Below, piece by piece: positions 1 to 8,458 of a stretch of 64,000 nt of DNA. The notes beneath the pieces were generated by a model. The model worked only from the letters and a program-made list of their open reading frames with translations. It searched no databases and was not told where the DNA came from. The position numbers and the translations under genes are program-made. Source of the DNA: Sphingopyxis jiangsuensis (GTDB lineage Bacteria > Pseudomonadota > Alphaproteobacteria > Sphingomonadales > Sphingomonadaceae). The stretch covers positions 310,001 to 374,000 of the forward strand of contig NZ_JAERPO010000001.1 in NCBI RefSeq assembly GCF_016734905.1. The letters are read 5' to 3'. Each line of letters opens with the position of its first letter. Within the stretch, counting starts at the first letter, position 1.

Positions 1-1416
1 TTCTACGCCAACGACGTCCCGGCCGTTTCGGCAACGATGCTCCGTCATGCGAAGCTGGCGGAGGCCGACTGGCTGGCATTACTTCCTTCGACAGGGCCGA
101 TGGCCCGGTCGGTATTGGCCGGGCGCAAGGACCTTCCGGAAGGCGTGCGCCGTGCGCTCGTCGCGCTCGGGGCCGCTTCGGTGGCGTTGCCGCAACCGGT
201 GGCTGCACCGGAGGTCGTTCCGGTGTTGGCCGGTGCGGCGGCGCCAGCGCCCGATACTGGCCATAGCCAGATCAGCGAACTGGTACGGCGGATCGACAAG
301 TTTCAGGCATCGCGAGCCCAGCCCAGCGCGGCACAGGATTTGCGTTCGGCCTTTGTTTTCGAGACCGGCCCCGATGGCATCATTTGCTGGGTCGATGGCA
401 TCACGCGCGGCGCGGCGATCGGCCTGTCGATTGCGGAGGCCGCTTATGGCGGCGAGCCGGGCGTCGATGGGGTCGCAGCGGGCGCCTTTCGGCAGCGTGC
501 GGAGATGGTGAACGCCCGCATGATTCTCGAAGGGATGCCTGCCGATTCAGGCGAATGGCGTTTTTCGGCTCTGCCCTGGTTCGATCCGGCCACCGGGCAA
601 TTTTGCGGATACCGCGGCAATGCGCGGCGCCCCTATCGCAACGAGACGCCTTATGGACGCGGTGCCGCCGACGAGGCGGGCGATTCGATCCGCCAGCTGA
701 TCCACGAGCTGCGCAGCCCGCTCAACGCCATTTCAGGATTTGCGCAGATTATCGCAGGGCAGATGTTCGGACCGGTCAACCAGTCCTATCGAGCAATGGC
801 CGAATCGATCATAAGCGATGCGGCGGCAGTCCAGGCCATCATCGACGATTTGCAGACCGCGGCACAGTCCGGCGGTCCTGGCGACAATACAACGCCCGGC
901 GAGATCGTCGACATCGATGCGCTGCTCCGTCACGTCGAAGCCGATCTGGAACCCCTGTTGTCCGATAGCCGCGTCGATCTCAACGTCTCGCGGGTCGGCG
1001 GTCCATTCCGTGTCCGTGCTGACGATGCCGGCGCGCGCCGCATGATCGGGCGCCTGTTGACCGCGCTCGTCGATGTGTCGCAAGCGGGATCGATGGTAGT
1101 CGGTCAGCTCGTTTGCGAGCCGCTTCCGGACGATATGCTGCAATTGCGCGTCGTGCGGCCTTCGACGATCCGTTTCGCAACGGCATCCGATCTTCTCGAT
1201 CCGGGTTTCAGCCCCGAAGGGGAGGCGCCGGGCGCCGCTATCCTAAGCCTCGGATTCTCGCTGCGGCTTGTCGACAGTCTCGCGCGTGGGGTCGGAGGAC
1301 GGCTCGATATCGAGCATAACGCCTTGACCTTGTTTCTGCCCTCGGCCAACGCAGAAGGCGAAGCGGGACTGGATCTCCAGCGCGGCGAAGAGAGCCGGGT
1401 GCCGGAAAAGGGGTAG
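1..1416 (+). CDS. Sensor histidine kinase, degenerate ATPase domain (5' truncated)
   Basis: The reading frame is open from the first base, so the true start lies outside the window; the first internal ATG is at 37. The C-terminal half has a clear HisKA phospho-acceptor motif (LIHELRSPLNAISGFAQII, at about 700-755). The ATPase part is worn. Where an N box with conserved Asn is expected it reads RRMIGRLLTALVD, and no DNGPG-type G1 box is visible, although a GFSLRLVDSLARGVGG G2-like stretch remains. No transmembrane segment is seen in the visible part, so it may be cytosolic. The deacetylase gene starts 2 bases after its stop, so the two are probably co-transcribed. Kinase family membership is confident; catalytic competence is doubtful. 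Confidence 0.8.
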   Translation, partial: FYANDVPAVSATMLRHAKLAEADWLALLPSTGPMARSVLAGRKDLPEGVRRALVALGAASVALPQPVAAPEVVPVLAGAAAPAPDTGHSQISELVRRIDKFQASRAQPSAAQDLRSAFVFETGPDGIICWVDGITRGAAIGLSIAEAAYGGEPGVDGVAAGAFRQRAEMVNARMILEGMPADSGEWRFSALPWFDPATGQFCGYRGNARRPYRNETPYGRGAADEAGDSIRQLIHELRSPLNAISGFAQIIAGQMFGPVNQSYRAMAESIISDAAAVQAIIDDLQTAAQSGGPGDNTTPGEIVDIDALLRHVEADLEPLLSDSRVDLNVSRVGGPFRVRADDAGARRMIGRLLTALVDVSQAGSMVVGQLVCEPLPDDMLQLRVVRPSTIRFATASDLLDPGFSPEGEAPGAAILSLGFSLRLVDSLARGVGGRLDIEHNALTLFLPSANAEGEAGLDLQRGEESRVPEKG

Positions 1417-1418
1417 GC

Positions 1419-2447
1419 GTGCAGCAAGCCGGCGATCTGAGCGCAATTCCGCCCGCTACCGACCTCATCCGTCTGCAAGCGGACGAGAAGCCGCTATTCT
1501 GGGTCACCATCGACACCGAAGAGGATTTCGACTGGGCCGCGCCGTTCTCGCGGACCGGTTTCCGTCTGGATTCGGTGCCCGCACTTGCGGAATGTCAGCG
1601 CTTCTTCGGGGCAGCGGGTGTCAGGCCGATCTATCTTGTCGATTGGCCCATCGTGCAGGACCAGCGGGCGGTCGATATTCTGGGGCCGGCGCAGCAGACC
1701 GGCGCTTGCGACATCGGGGCGCAATTGCACCCTTGGGTCAATCCGCCGCACGACGAAGAGGTCAATGCGCATAACAGCTATACGGGAAATCTGCCGTTGG
1801 CGCTCCAACGTGCCAAGCTGACGGCACTCCGCGATGCGATTGCCGGTCGCTTTTCGGTGGCGCCCACCGTGTACCGCGCCGGACGTTATGGCCTCGGCGC
1901 GCAGACTGCCCGATTGCTTGCCGAACTGGGCTTTCGGTGCGACACGTCCGTCCGGTCGGGCTTCGATTATCGCAGCGGCCACGGGCCGGACTATCGCCAG
2001 GCGCCGCTGCAGCCCTGGTGGACCGTGACCGATGCCGGGCCGATCCTCGAAGTGCCCGTCACGACGCTGTTCAGCGGATTGCTCGGGGACAAGGGAGCAC
2101 GATTCTATCACCGTCTGGAGCGCAGCAGATTCACTGTGGGCGCAGCGTTATTGGCGCGGCTCGGGCTGGTCGAACGCATCGCGCTGACGCCCGAGGGCAT
2201 TCCCGCCGAACGCGCATGCCGCGCGATCGATATCGCGATCGATCATGCGCTGCCGGTGCTCAATTTCTCTTTTCATTCGCCCTCGCTGCAACCGGGCAAC
2301 ACCCCCTATGTCCGCAGCGCGGCCGATCTCACGCTTTTCTATCGTTGGTGGGACGTGGTGCTCGACCATCTGGCGCGGCGCGGCGTCGCAGCGACAAGCG
2401 CGGCCGCAATAATTGCAAGCGCTTCCGAAAAGGCACGGGCGCTATGA
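1419..2447 (+). CDS. Polysaccharide deacetylase family protein
   Basis: This protein of about 342 residues starts at a GTG 2 bases after the kinase stop. It has the NodB-type carbohydrate esterase pattern: a TIDTEEDF metal-site Asp motif near residue 30, an AQLHPWVNPPH segment near residue 105 supplying the His ligands, and a YRAGRYG motif near residue 150. It lacks an obvious signal peptide, so it may act on a cytosolic or lipid-linked glycan, as some exopolysaccharide-cluster deacetylases do. The exact substrate cannot be told. The close coupling to a sensor kinase suggests regulated surface-polysaccharide modification; that is inference. Confidence 0.82.
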   Translation: MQQAGDLSAIPPATDLIRLQADEKPLFWVTIDTEEDFDWAAPFSRTGFRLDSVPALAECQRFFGAAGVRPIYLVDWPIVQDQRAVDILGPAQQTGACDIGAQLHPWVNPPHDEEVNAHNSYTGNLPLALQRAKLTALRDAIAGRFSVAPTVYRAGRYGLGAQTARLLAELGFRCDTSVRSGFDYRSGHGPDYRQAPLQPWWTVTDAGPILEVPVTTLFSGLLGDKGARFYHRLERSRFTVGAALLARLGLVERIALTPEGIPAERACRAIDIAIDHALPVLNFSFHSPSLQPGNTPYVRSAADLTLFYRWWDVVLDHLARRGVAATSAAAIIASASEKARAL

Positions 2448-2503
2448 CTGTTGCCGCTTGCCAACGCGCGGCGCGCTCCGCTATCGCCGACGCATCCCCT
2501 CGG

Positions 2504-2579
2504 GGGCCTGTAGCTCAATGGTTAGAGCTGGCCGCTCATAACGGCTAGGTTGCGGGTTCGAGTCCTGCCGGGCCCACCA
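2504..2579 (+). tRNA. tRNA with CAU anticodon (probably tRNA-Ile2, else elongator Met)
   Basis: A full cloverleaf is visible. The acceptor stem is GGGCCTG/CGGGCCC, the anticodon loop CTCATAA has CAT at 2537-2539, the T arm reads GCGGG TTCGAGT CCTGC, and CCA is encoded. The short D loop (AATGGTTA) and the anticodon stem resemble the lysidine-modified tRNA-Ile2 more than elongator tRNA-Met. The choice cannot be settled without tilS-identity analysis. It is not an initiator: the first acceptor pair is a matched G-C. Confidence 0.93.
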
Positions 2580-2674
2580 ACTTTCTGTCGTGCGTTTGGG
2601 GCCATGCAAAATGAACTGGGCATGGGATTCGCGGGATAGACTTGCGCCGCAGCCCCGTCTAAGGCCCGCGCAGT

Positions 2675-2754
<80 letters not shown>

Positions 2755-2827
2755 CCTAAATCAACGTCGTTGCAGTCACTCCCGGAAACTCGCGACGGCA
2801 GCCTATCTGGCACGATCATTTGTCGAC

Positions 2828-2864
2828 AAAAAAGGCGGCCTTCCCGAAGGAAGACCGCCTCTTT
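2828..2864 (-). terminator. Rho-independent terminator of the small lipoprotein gene
   Basis: Read leftward it is an 11-bp stem (GGCGGTCTTCC / GGAAGGCCGCC, one T-G wobble) with a stable TTCG tetraloop, followed directly by six T. It lies 32-68 bases past the lipoprotein stop and is the strongest intrinsic terminator in the window. Confidence 0.9.
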
Positions 2865-2895
2865 GCGTTCGGTCATTGCCCCGAAGGGCTGTGAC

Positions 2896-3147
2896 TTACT
2901 TGGCTTCTTCGGCCGGAGCGGCTTCAGCAGCGGCAGCGTCGGCAGCCGGAGCTTCTGCAGCAGCGTCAGCAGCAGCTTCGGCGCCAGCAGCGGCGGCGTC
3001 AGCAGCTTCGGCGGTCGCTTCCGCACCTTCTTCAGCCATGGCGTCAGCGGCCGGGGCTTCGGTGGTGGCTTCTTCAGCAGCCTTTTCACCGCAAGCGGCG
3101 AGGGCGAACATGCTGGCAGCAACGGCGATAGCAGCGAATTTCTTCAT
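2896..3147 (-). CDS. Small Ala/Glu-rich lipoprotein
   Basis: It encodes 83 residues. The N-terminus MKKFAAIAVAASMFALAAC is a lipoprotein signal with lipobox LAAC and Cys at residue 19. The mature 64 or so residues are almost only Ala, Glu, Thr, Asp, Pro and Gly (runs such as AEAADAAAAGAEAAADAAAE), very acidic and without Trp or Tyr. The ATG at 3147 was chosen because AGGGAG lies about 11 bases upstream and the lipobox follows. It has its own promoter and a strong terminator, so it is a single-gene unit. The function is unknown; a helical periplasmic spacer or low-complexity envelope lipoprotein is plausible. The opposite-strand open frame over it is only a by-product of GCN repeats. Confidence 0.8.
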   Translation of the reverse strand: MKKFAAIAVAASMFALAACGEKAAEEATTEAPAADAMAEEGAEATAEAADAAAAGAEAAADAAAEAPAADAAAAEAAPAEEAK

Positions 3148-3211
3148 GATGTGTGGGCTCCCTAAAATGCCTTTTCGCGTTCGGGAAAGTTTCCCTAAGC
3201 GCGAGCGGCGG

Positions 3212-3239
3212 GATTTAGCTGTTCCGCATGAATCGTCAA
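3212..3239 (-). promoter_or_regulatory. Predicted housekeeping promoter of the small lipoprotein gene
   Basis: Read leftward there is TTGACG (3239-3234), a 16-base spacer and TAAATC (3217-3212) with GC in front, in an unusually A/T-rich stretch. It lies about 65 bases before the lipoprotein ATG. Spacing is slightly short; predicted by eye. Confidence 0.5.
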
Positions 3240-3294
3240 CAAAAATAATTGAGTTGTGCGGCAGCCGCGGAAATCTGTCACTTCGCGGAAACAA

Positions 3295-4707
3295 TCATGG
3301 CAACTCGTTATCGCTGCTGTTGGCAAGAATCGCCAAAGTTGCCGTCCACACCAACACATTTTGCCGCAACTGGATCGGGTCGACCTTGTCGAGCGTGTCG
3401 TCGGGCGTGTGGTGCAGGTCGAAATAACGTGTGCCGTCCTGGCGTAGATCGATCGCCGGAACGCCGGCCTGCACCAGCGCGCCGATGTCGGCTCCGCCAC
3501 TAGCGGGGCTGCTCCCCCGCGTTACACCATAGGGAGCGACGGCAAGCGCAATCCGATCGGCGAGCGACTTCGCGCTTTCGGGCAGTTTGAAATCGACGCG
3601 CCAGACGCGGTCGGCGCCAAAGTCGGATTCGAGCGCAACGGCGTGCTTCTGATTTCCGTGTGCGGCGAAATAGGCGCGGCCGCCGTGAACGCCGACCTCT
3701 TCGGCGCCGGCCCAGAGGATCCGGATAGTACGGCGCGGCTGACCTGCCGTCATGACATGTTTCGCGGCGGCCGTGACGATGCCGCAGCCGGCGGCATCGT
3801 CGATCGCTCCCGTGCCGAGATCCCAGCTGTCGAGATGACAGGCGACGACGACGGGACTTGCTGCCGGATCGCTGCCCGGAACGTCGGCAATGACATTGCC
3901 TGACTGCTGCTGGCCCAGATTGCGCGGGGTGAGCAGCAATTTCATGCGAAGCGGCGCGGGCGTATAACCGAGCGGCGTCTCCTTGGTGCGGATACTCTGC
4001 GCGCGCCGCCACTGCCGGACGAGCTGGTCGGCGTCGGGGTTCGATATGGCCGCGGCAGGAATTGGCGCCACGCCGGCTTCGAAATTGGTGTTGCCCGTGT
4101 GCGGATTGCGGTGGCTGTCAGTGCCGATCGACCGGATGATCACGGCGATGGCGCCGCGCTTTGCCGCCGCATTGGGGCCGGTGAAGCGCGCGCGGCCATA
4201 TTGGCCATAGCCGCTACCGTCTTGCGCTGGTGCCATCTGGTGGTCGATGAAGACGATCTTGCCCTTGATATAATGGTCGGGTGCGGCGAGGAAATCGTCG
4301 TAGCTCGCGAAATAGGCCACATCGCCCACAAGACCCTTGGCGCCCGTCGAGCCGCTGTTGCCGAGCGCCGTGACCGCGAGCGGTTGGGTATGGAAAGGGC
4401 CAATCAGCGAAGCCTCTTCCTCACCGCGAACCCAAGTCGGCATGGCGAAGGGTTCGTCGCGAACATTCTGGAACCCCATCGCCTTCAACCGCTCGACCGC
4501 CCATTTTCGTGCGGCAGCCTCGGCCTCGGTGCCTGCCATGCGCGGGCCGATTTCGGTCGTCAGATCTTCGGTGATTTTCCACGCGATGTCGTCGTTCTGC
4601 GCCCTGTCGACCGCACTGGGCGGCGGCGGGATCGATGCAGCGGCGGCGGTGGCAAGACAAAGGGCGGCGAAGCCCGCGATGCGGGGGAGGAGGTGTGCAG
4701 ATTTCAT
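3295..4707 (-). CDS. Secreted M28-family zinc peptidase with PA domain
   Basis: It encodes 470 residues with an N-terminal signal peptide (LLPRIAGFAALCLATAAAA). A protease-associated segment sits roughly at residues 130-250, then the M28 catalytic domain. Visible co-catalytic zinc ligands are His and Asp in ACHLDSWD (about 290), Asp in GAIDDAAG, Glu-Glu in AGAEEVG, Asp in LESDFGAD and the C-terminal His in DLHHTPDD (about 432). This is the aminopeptidase/glutamate carboxypeptidase-like M28 pattern, acting in the periplasm. The ATG at 4707 is preferred because AGGTG lies 6 bases upstream; an alternative GTG at 4716 would sit inside that ribosome site. It is divergent from ettA. Confidence 0.9.
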   Translation of the reverse strand: MKSAHLLPRIAGFAALCLATAAAASIPPPPSAVDRAQNDDIAWKITEDLTTEIGPRMAGTEAEAAARKWAVERLKAMGFQNVRDEPFAMPTWVRGEEEASLIGPFHTQPLAVTALGNSGSTGAKGLVGDVAYFASYDDFLAAPDHYIKGKIVFIDHQMAPAQDGSGYGQYGRARFTGPNAAAKRGAIAVIIRSIGTDSHRNPHTGNTNFEAGVAPIPAAAISNPDADQLVRQWRRAQSIRTKETPLGYTPAPLRMKLLLTPRNLGQQQSGNVIADVPGSDPAASPVVVACHLDSWDLGTGAIDDAAGCGIVTAAAKHVMTAGQPRRTIRILWAGAEEVGVHGGRAYFAAHGNQKHAVALESDFGADRVWRVDFKLPESAKSLADRIALAVAPYGVTRGSSPASGGADIGALVQAGVPAIDLRQDGTRYFDLHHTPDDTLDKVDPIQLRQNVLVWTATLAILANSSDNELP

Positions 4708-4843
4708 AGCCGTCACCTAAGTGACTGCCGCGCCCAATCGCAAGCGTCGATTGCCATTCGACGGTCCATTCGCTAACCGGCGCGCGAAACATTTCTCTCC
4801 CGGACCGCTGCGCTGCGGTCCCAGCCAATATCCGGAGCATTCA

Positions 4844-6523
4844 ATGGCCGCCCAATATAGTTTTGTGATGAAGGGTCTGACCAAGACCTATCCCGGTGCG
4901 CAAAAGCCGACGCTCAACAACCTCAGCCTGCAATTCTATCCCGACGCCAAGATCGGCATCGTCGGCCCGAACGGCACCGGCAAGTCGACGCTGATGAAGA
5001 TCATGGGCGGCATTGACAAGGATTTCACCGGCGAGGCCTGGCCTGGCGATGGGATCACCGTCGGCTATCTGGCGCAGGAGCCGCAGCTCGACCCGACCAA
5101 GACGGTCAAGGAAAATGTCATGGACGGCGTGCGCCCCGTCGCCGACATGATGGACCGTTTTAACGAGATCAGCGCGCTGATGGCCGATCCGCCCGAAGAC
5201 GCCGATTTCGATGCGCTGATGACCGAAATGGGCGAGCTGCAAGAGAAGATCGACGCGGTCGACGGCTGGACGCTCGACAACCAGCTCGAGATCGCAATGG
5301 AGGCGCTGCGCTGCCCGCCGGGCGACTGGAGCGTTGAGAATCTGTCGGGCGGCGAGAAGCGCCGCATCGCGCTCACCCGCCTGCTGCTCGAGAAACCGTC
5401 GATCCTGCTGCTCGACGAACCGACCAACCACTTGGACGCCGAAAGCGTCGCGTGGCTCGAAAAGCATCTGGTCGATTATCCGGGCAACGTCATCCTCGTC
5501 ACCCACGATCGCTATTTCCTCGACAATGTCGTGAACTGGATCCTCGAACTCGATCGCGGCCGCTATTTTGTCTATGAGGGCAATTATTCGACCTACCTTG
5601 AAAAGAAGGGCAAGCGCCTCGAACAGGAAGCGCGCGAGGATCAGGGCCGCCAGAAGGCGATCCGCGACGAACTCGAATGGATACGGCAGTCGCCCAAGGC
5701 ACGGCAGGCCAAGTCGAAGGCGCGCATCAAATCGTTCGACCAGCTTGTCGAGGCGCAGGAAAACCGCGCGCCGGGCAAGGCACAGATCGTTATCCAGGTT
5801 CCCGAACGCCTTGGTGGCAAGGTGATCGAGGTCGACAATATTTCCAAGGCCTATGGCGACAAGCTGTTGTTCGAAGACCTGTCCTTCACGTTGCCGCCGG
5901 GCGGCATCGTCGGCGTCATCGGCCCGAACGGCGCGGGCAAGTCGACGCTGTTCCGCCTGATTACCGGGCAGGAGACCCCCGACAGCGGCAGCATCAGCAT
6001 CGGCGATACGGTGCGCCTCGGCTATGTCGACCAGAGCCGCGACGCGCTCGATCCCAACAAGAATGTATGGGAAGAGATTTCGGGCGGCCACGACATGATG
6101 AACATCGGCAAGCACGAGATGCAGACGCGCGCCTATGTCGGCGCCTTCAATTTCAAGGGCACCGACCAGCAGAAAAAGGTCGGCCAGCTGTCGGGTGGTG
6201 AACGCAACCGCGTCCACATGGCCAAGATGCTGAAGGCCGGCGGCAACGTGCTGCTGCTCGACGAACCGACCAACGACCTCGACACCGAAACGCTCGCGGC
6301 GCTCGAAGAGGCGCTGGAAAATTTTGCGGGCTGCGCCGTGGTCATCAGCCACGACCGCTTCTTCCTCGACCGCCTCGCGACGCACATTCTGGCGTTCGAG
6401 GGCGACAGCCACGTCGAATGGTTCGAGGGCAATTTCGAAGCCTATGAGGAGGACAAGATCCGCCGCCTCGGCGAAGGCGCGACGCGTCCGCACGCGACGA
6501 CTTACAAGAAATTGTCGCGCTAA
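4844..6523 (+). CDS. ettA: Energy-dependent translational throttle protein EttA (ABC-F ATPase)
   Basis: It encodes 559 residues, matching the usual EttA length of about 555. It has two ABC cassettes with no membrane part: Walker A GPNGTGKST near residue 42 and GPNGAGKST near 360, signatures LSGGEKRR and LSGGERNR, Walker B LLLDEPTNHLD and LLLDEPTNDLD. The insert between them, rich in Lys, Arg and Glu, is the P-site tRNA interaction arm typical of ABC-F. EttA binds the ribosomal E site and gates the first elongation step according to the ATP/ADP ratio. The start ATG at 4844 follows CCGGAG by 6 bases. Confidence 0.95.
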   Translation: MAAQYSFVMKGLTKTYPGAQKPTLNNLSLQFYPDAKIGIVGPNGTGKSTLMKIMGGIDKDFTGEAWPGDGITVGYLAQEPQLDPTKTVKENVMDGVRPVADMMDRFNEISALMADPPEDADFDALMTEMGELQEKIDAVDGWTLDNQLEIAMEALRCPPGDWSVENLSGGEKRRIALTRLLLEKPSILLLDEPTNHLDAESVAWLEKHLVDYPGNVILVTHDRYFLDNVVNWILELDRGRYFVYEGNYSTYLEKKGKRLEQEAREDQGRQKAIRDELEWIRQSPKARQAKSKARIKSFDQLVEAQENRAPGKAQIVIQVPERLGGKVIEVDNISKAYGDKLLFEDLSFTLPPGGIVGVIGPNGAGKSTLFRLITGQETPDSGSISIGDTVRLGYVDQSRDALDPNKNVWEEISGGHDMMNIGKHEMQTRAYVGAFNFKGTDQQKKVGQLSGGERNRVHMAKMLKAGGNVLLLDEPTNDLDTETLAALEEALENFAGCAVVISHDRFFLDRLATHILAFEGDSHVEWFEGNFEAYEEDKIRRLGEGATRPHATTYKKLSR

Positions 6524-6549
6524 CCGATATGGCGGGGGAGGCGGCTCCG

Positions 6550-6987
6550 ATGCCGGCACCAATTTCGTCGAGCGCGATCCGCATGGATGCCGACGCGCTC
6601 AACGCCTTTTTGACCGACGCCTTCCCCCATGCCGAACGCGGCTCGCGTGGCTATGTCGTCTCCGCTGCGCCCGGCCATGTGCAGGCACGGATGGAGCCGA
6701 ACGACAAGGCGCTGCGACCGGGTGGATTGATCTCGGGGCCGACGCAGATGGGCTTTGTGGACATGGCGGCCTATGCCCTGGTCCTCGCGCATATCGGTCC
6801 GGTCGCGATGGCGGTAACGAGCGCGCTCAATTACCAGTTTCTGCGTCCGTGCCGTCCGGGACCGATCACGGCCGACGCGACGATGCTGCGCCTCGGCAAG
6901 CGGCTCGCCGTGATGGATGTACGGATTTGGAGCGACGATCCGGGCAAGCCGGTCGGGCAGGCCAATGTGACCTACGCCATCCCGTAA
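6550..6987 (+). CDS. PaaI-type hotdog acyl-CoA thioesterase
   Basis: It encodes 145 residues with a single hotdog fold. The motif RPGGLISGPTQMGFVDMAAYALV contains the helix with the acidic residue usual in this family, followed by the beta strands of TSALNYQFLRPC. It probably hydrolyses an acyl-CoA; the substrate is unknown. The ATG at 6550 is preferred because GGGGAGG sits 8 bases before it; another ATG at 6529 lies upstream of that site. It starts 26 bases after ettA and is probably co-transcribed. Confidence 0.8.
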   Translation: MPAPISSSAIRMDADALNAFLTDAFPHAERGSRGYVVSAAPGHVQARMEPNDKALRPGGLISGPTQMGFVDMAAYALVLAHIGPVAMAVTSALNYQFLRPCRPGPITADATMLRLGKRLAVMDVRIWSDDPGKPVGQANVTYAIP

Positions 6988-7000
6988 AGGGGCGAGCGGC

Positions 7001-7714
7001 CTAGCGCACGCGCTTGATCCGCATCGGCCCTCCGTCAATGCGCTCGGTAACGAAGTTTGGGATGTCGGCGATCATGTCCGAGAGGCGCGAATAGCCATAG
7101 TTTCTGACGTCAAAGCTTGAACGGTTGCCTGCGATCTGGCCGACTTCACCAAGCAGCGCAAAGCCACCTTCGTCGCGCTTTGCGGCTTTCCAGGCATTGC
7201 TCAACAGGCCGATCACGTCGGGATCGATTTCCTTTTTCACCGATGCCTTCTTGCCTGACTCGCCTGCCGGACGTTCGGCATCGATCAGTGCATCGACATC
7301 GATGAAGCGTGTGCAGGCGCCCTGGAACCCCTCGGGCGTCTTGGCGCTACCAAAGCCATAAACAGGAATGCCGTCCTGCCGAACGCGCATCGCGAGCGGC
7401 ATGAAATCGCTGTCGCTCGACATGATTCCCAACCCATCGAGACGCCCGCGATAGAGCAGGTCCATCGCGTCGATGGTCAGCTTCATGTCTGTGGCATTCT
7501 TGCCCTTCGTGAGGTCGAACTGTTGCTGCGGCTCGATCCCGAAATGATGGAGCTGGTCAACCCAGCCCTTGAGCGACGTTTTCCGCCAATTGCCATAGGC
7601 GCGGCGGATATTGACGGTGCCAAGCTCAGCGAGCGCGGTGAGCACCGGGTCGAGCCCCGTCGGACGCGCGTTGTCGGCATCGATAAGCAAGGCGACATTG
7701 CCGTCGGCCATCAT
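7001..7714 (-). CDS. NYN-domain ribonuclease-like protein with C-terminal LOTUS (OST-HTH) domain
   Basis: It encodes 237 residues. The N-terminal NYN (PIN-like) nuclease domain shows the acidic residues ALLIDADN (residues 9-15) and MSSDSDF (near 98), as in LabA/DUF88 proteins. The C-terminal 60-70 residues (DVIGLLSNAWKAAKRDEGG through GYSRLSDMIADI) match an OST-HTH/LOTUS RNA-binding fold. Together they suggest a metal-dependent RNase or RNA-processing factor in the cytosol. The start ATG at 7714 has GGAGA just upstream; a longer open frame to 7780 lacks such a site. It lies 40 bases after the carbonic anhydrase gene on the same strand. Confidence 0.85.
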   Translation of the reverse strand: MMADGNVALLIDADNARPTGLDPVLTALAELGTVNIRRAYGNWRKTSLKGWVDQLHHFGIEPQQQFDLTKGKNATDMKLTIDAMDLLYRGRLDGLGIMSSDSDFMPLAMRVRQDGIPVYGFGSAKTPEGFQGACTRFIDVDALIDAERPAGESGKKASVKKEIDPDVIGLLSNAWKAAKRDEGGFALLGEVGQIAGNRSSFDVRNYGYSRLSDMIADIPNFVTERIDGGPMRIKRVR

Positions 7715-7754
7715 TGTCTCCGCAGTTGCGCCCGCGGCGCGGGCCTTTGAGGGG

Positions 7755-8396
7755 TCAAGCTGCCGGCGCGAACTCACCACTTGCCGGGTCCATCACATGC
7801 AGCACGCCGTCGCCGATGGCGAAGAATGCACCATGAAGTTTGAGCGTGCCCTGTCGCTCTTTTTCTCGGACGCAGGGGAAGGTGCGCAGATTGGCGATAC
7901 TCACCCCGACGGCGGCCATCTCCATCGCGCGACCTGCTTCGCGGCTATCGAGGTCGCTGTGGTGCGCGCGCACCTCGGCGCTCGCTTCATCGAGGAGGGC
8001 GATCCAGTCTGCGATAAACCCGCCCTGGCCCGGCTCCGCGCCGCGCATCGACTGATGGAGGGCCGCGTTGCAACCGCCGCACAGGCCGTGGCCCATGACG
8101 ACAATTTCTTCGACCTTCAGGAATTGCACTGCAAATTCGAGCGCCGCCGACACGCCGTGCCGCCCGGGTGTCGTCTCGAACGGTGGTACAAGCGCTGCGA
8201 CGTTGCGCACGACAAAGATCTCGCCGGGGTTGGTGTCGAAAATCTGCGAAGGTTCGACGCGGCTGTCGGAACAGGCGATTATCATCACCTTGGGCGATTG
8301 ACCTTCGGCGAGCTCGCTCCACCGGTCGCGTTGTTCCTGCCAACCACCCGCGCGAAACCGCTGATAGCCATCGAGCATGTCGGTAAAGTGAGTCAT
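7755..8396 (-). CDS. Beta-class carbonic anhydrase
   Basis: It encodes 213 residues. The zinc-site motifs are complete: Cys and Asp/Arg in [10 protein letters not shown] (about residue 41), then HGLCGGC (about 102-106) with the His and second Cys ligands. [11 protein letters not shown] is also conserved. It interconverts CO2 and bicarbonate in the cytosol, supplying carboxylases. It lies directly upstream of the NYN-LOTUS gene and is divergent from lipA (62 bases between the starts). Confidence 0.95.
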   Translation of the reverse strand: MTHFTDMLDGYQRFRAGGWQEQRDRWSELAEGQSPKVMIIACSDSRVEPSQIFDTNPGEIFVVRNVAALVPPFETTPGRHGVSAALEFAVQFLKVEEIVVMGHGLCGGCNAALHQSMRGAEPGQGGFIADWIALLDEASAEVRAHHSDLDSREAGRAMEMAAVGVSIANLRTFPCVREKERQGTLKLHGAFFAIGDGVLHVMDPASGEFAPAA

Positions 8397-8458
8397 GGCG
8401 CGCCTTTAGCATAGCTAGTGAGGTTGAGAAGAGGGCGCAGCATCGCTATGTGCGCGGC

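Noticed and set aside
4841..6562. Long open frame on the minus strand opposite ettA (573 codons)
   Set aside because: A frame shadow of a GC-rich gene; the translation is a hydrophobic/charged mixture without any known motif and the ettA protein covers the same bases with perfect ABC motifs.
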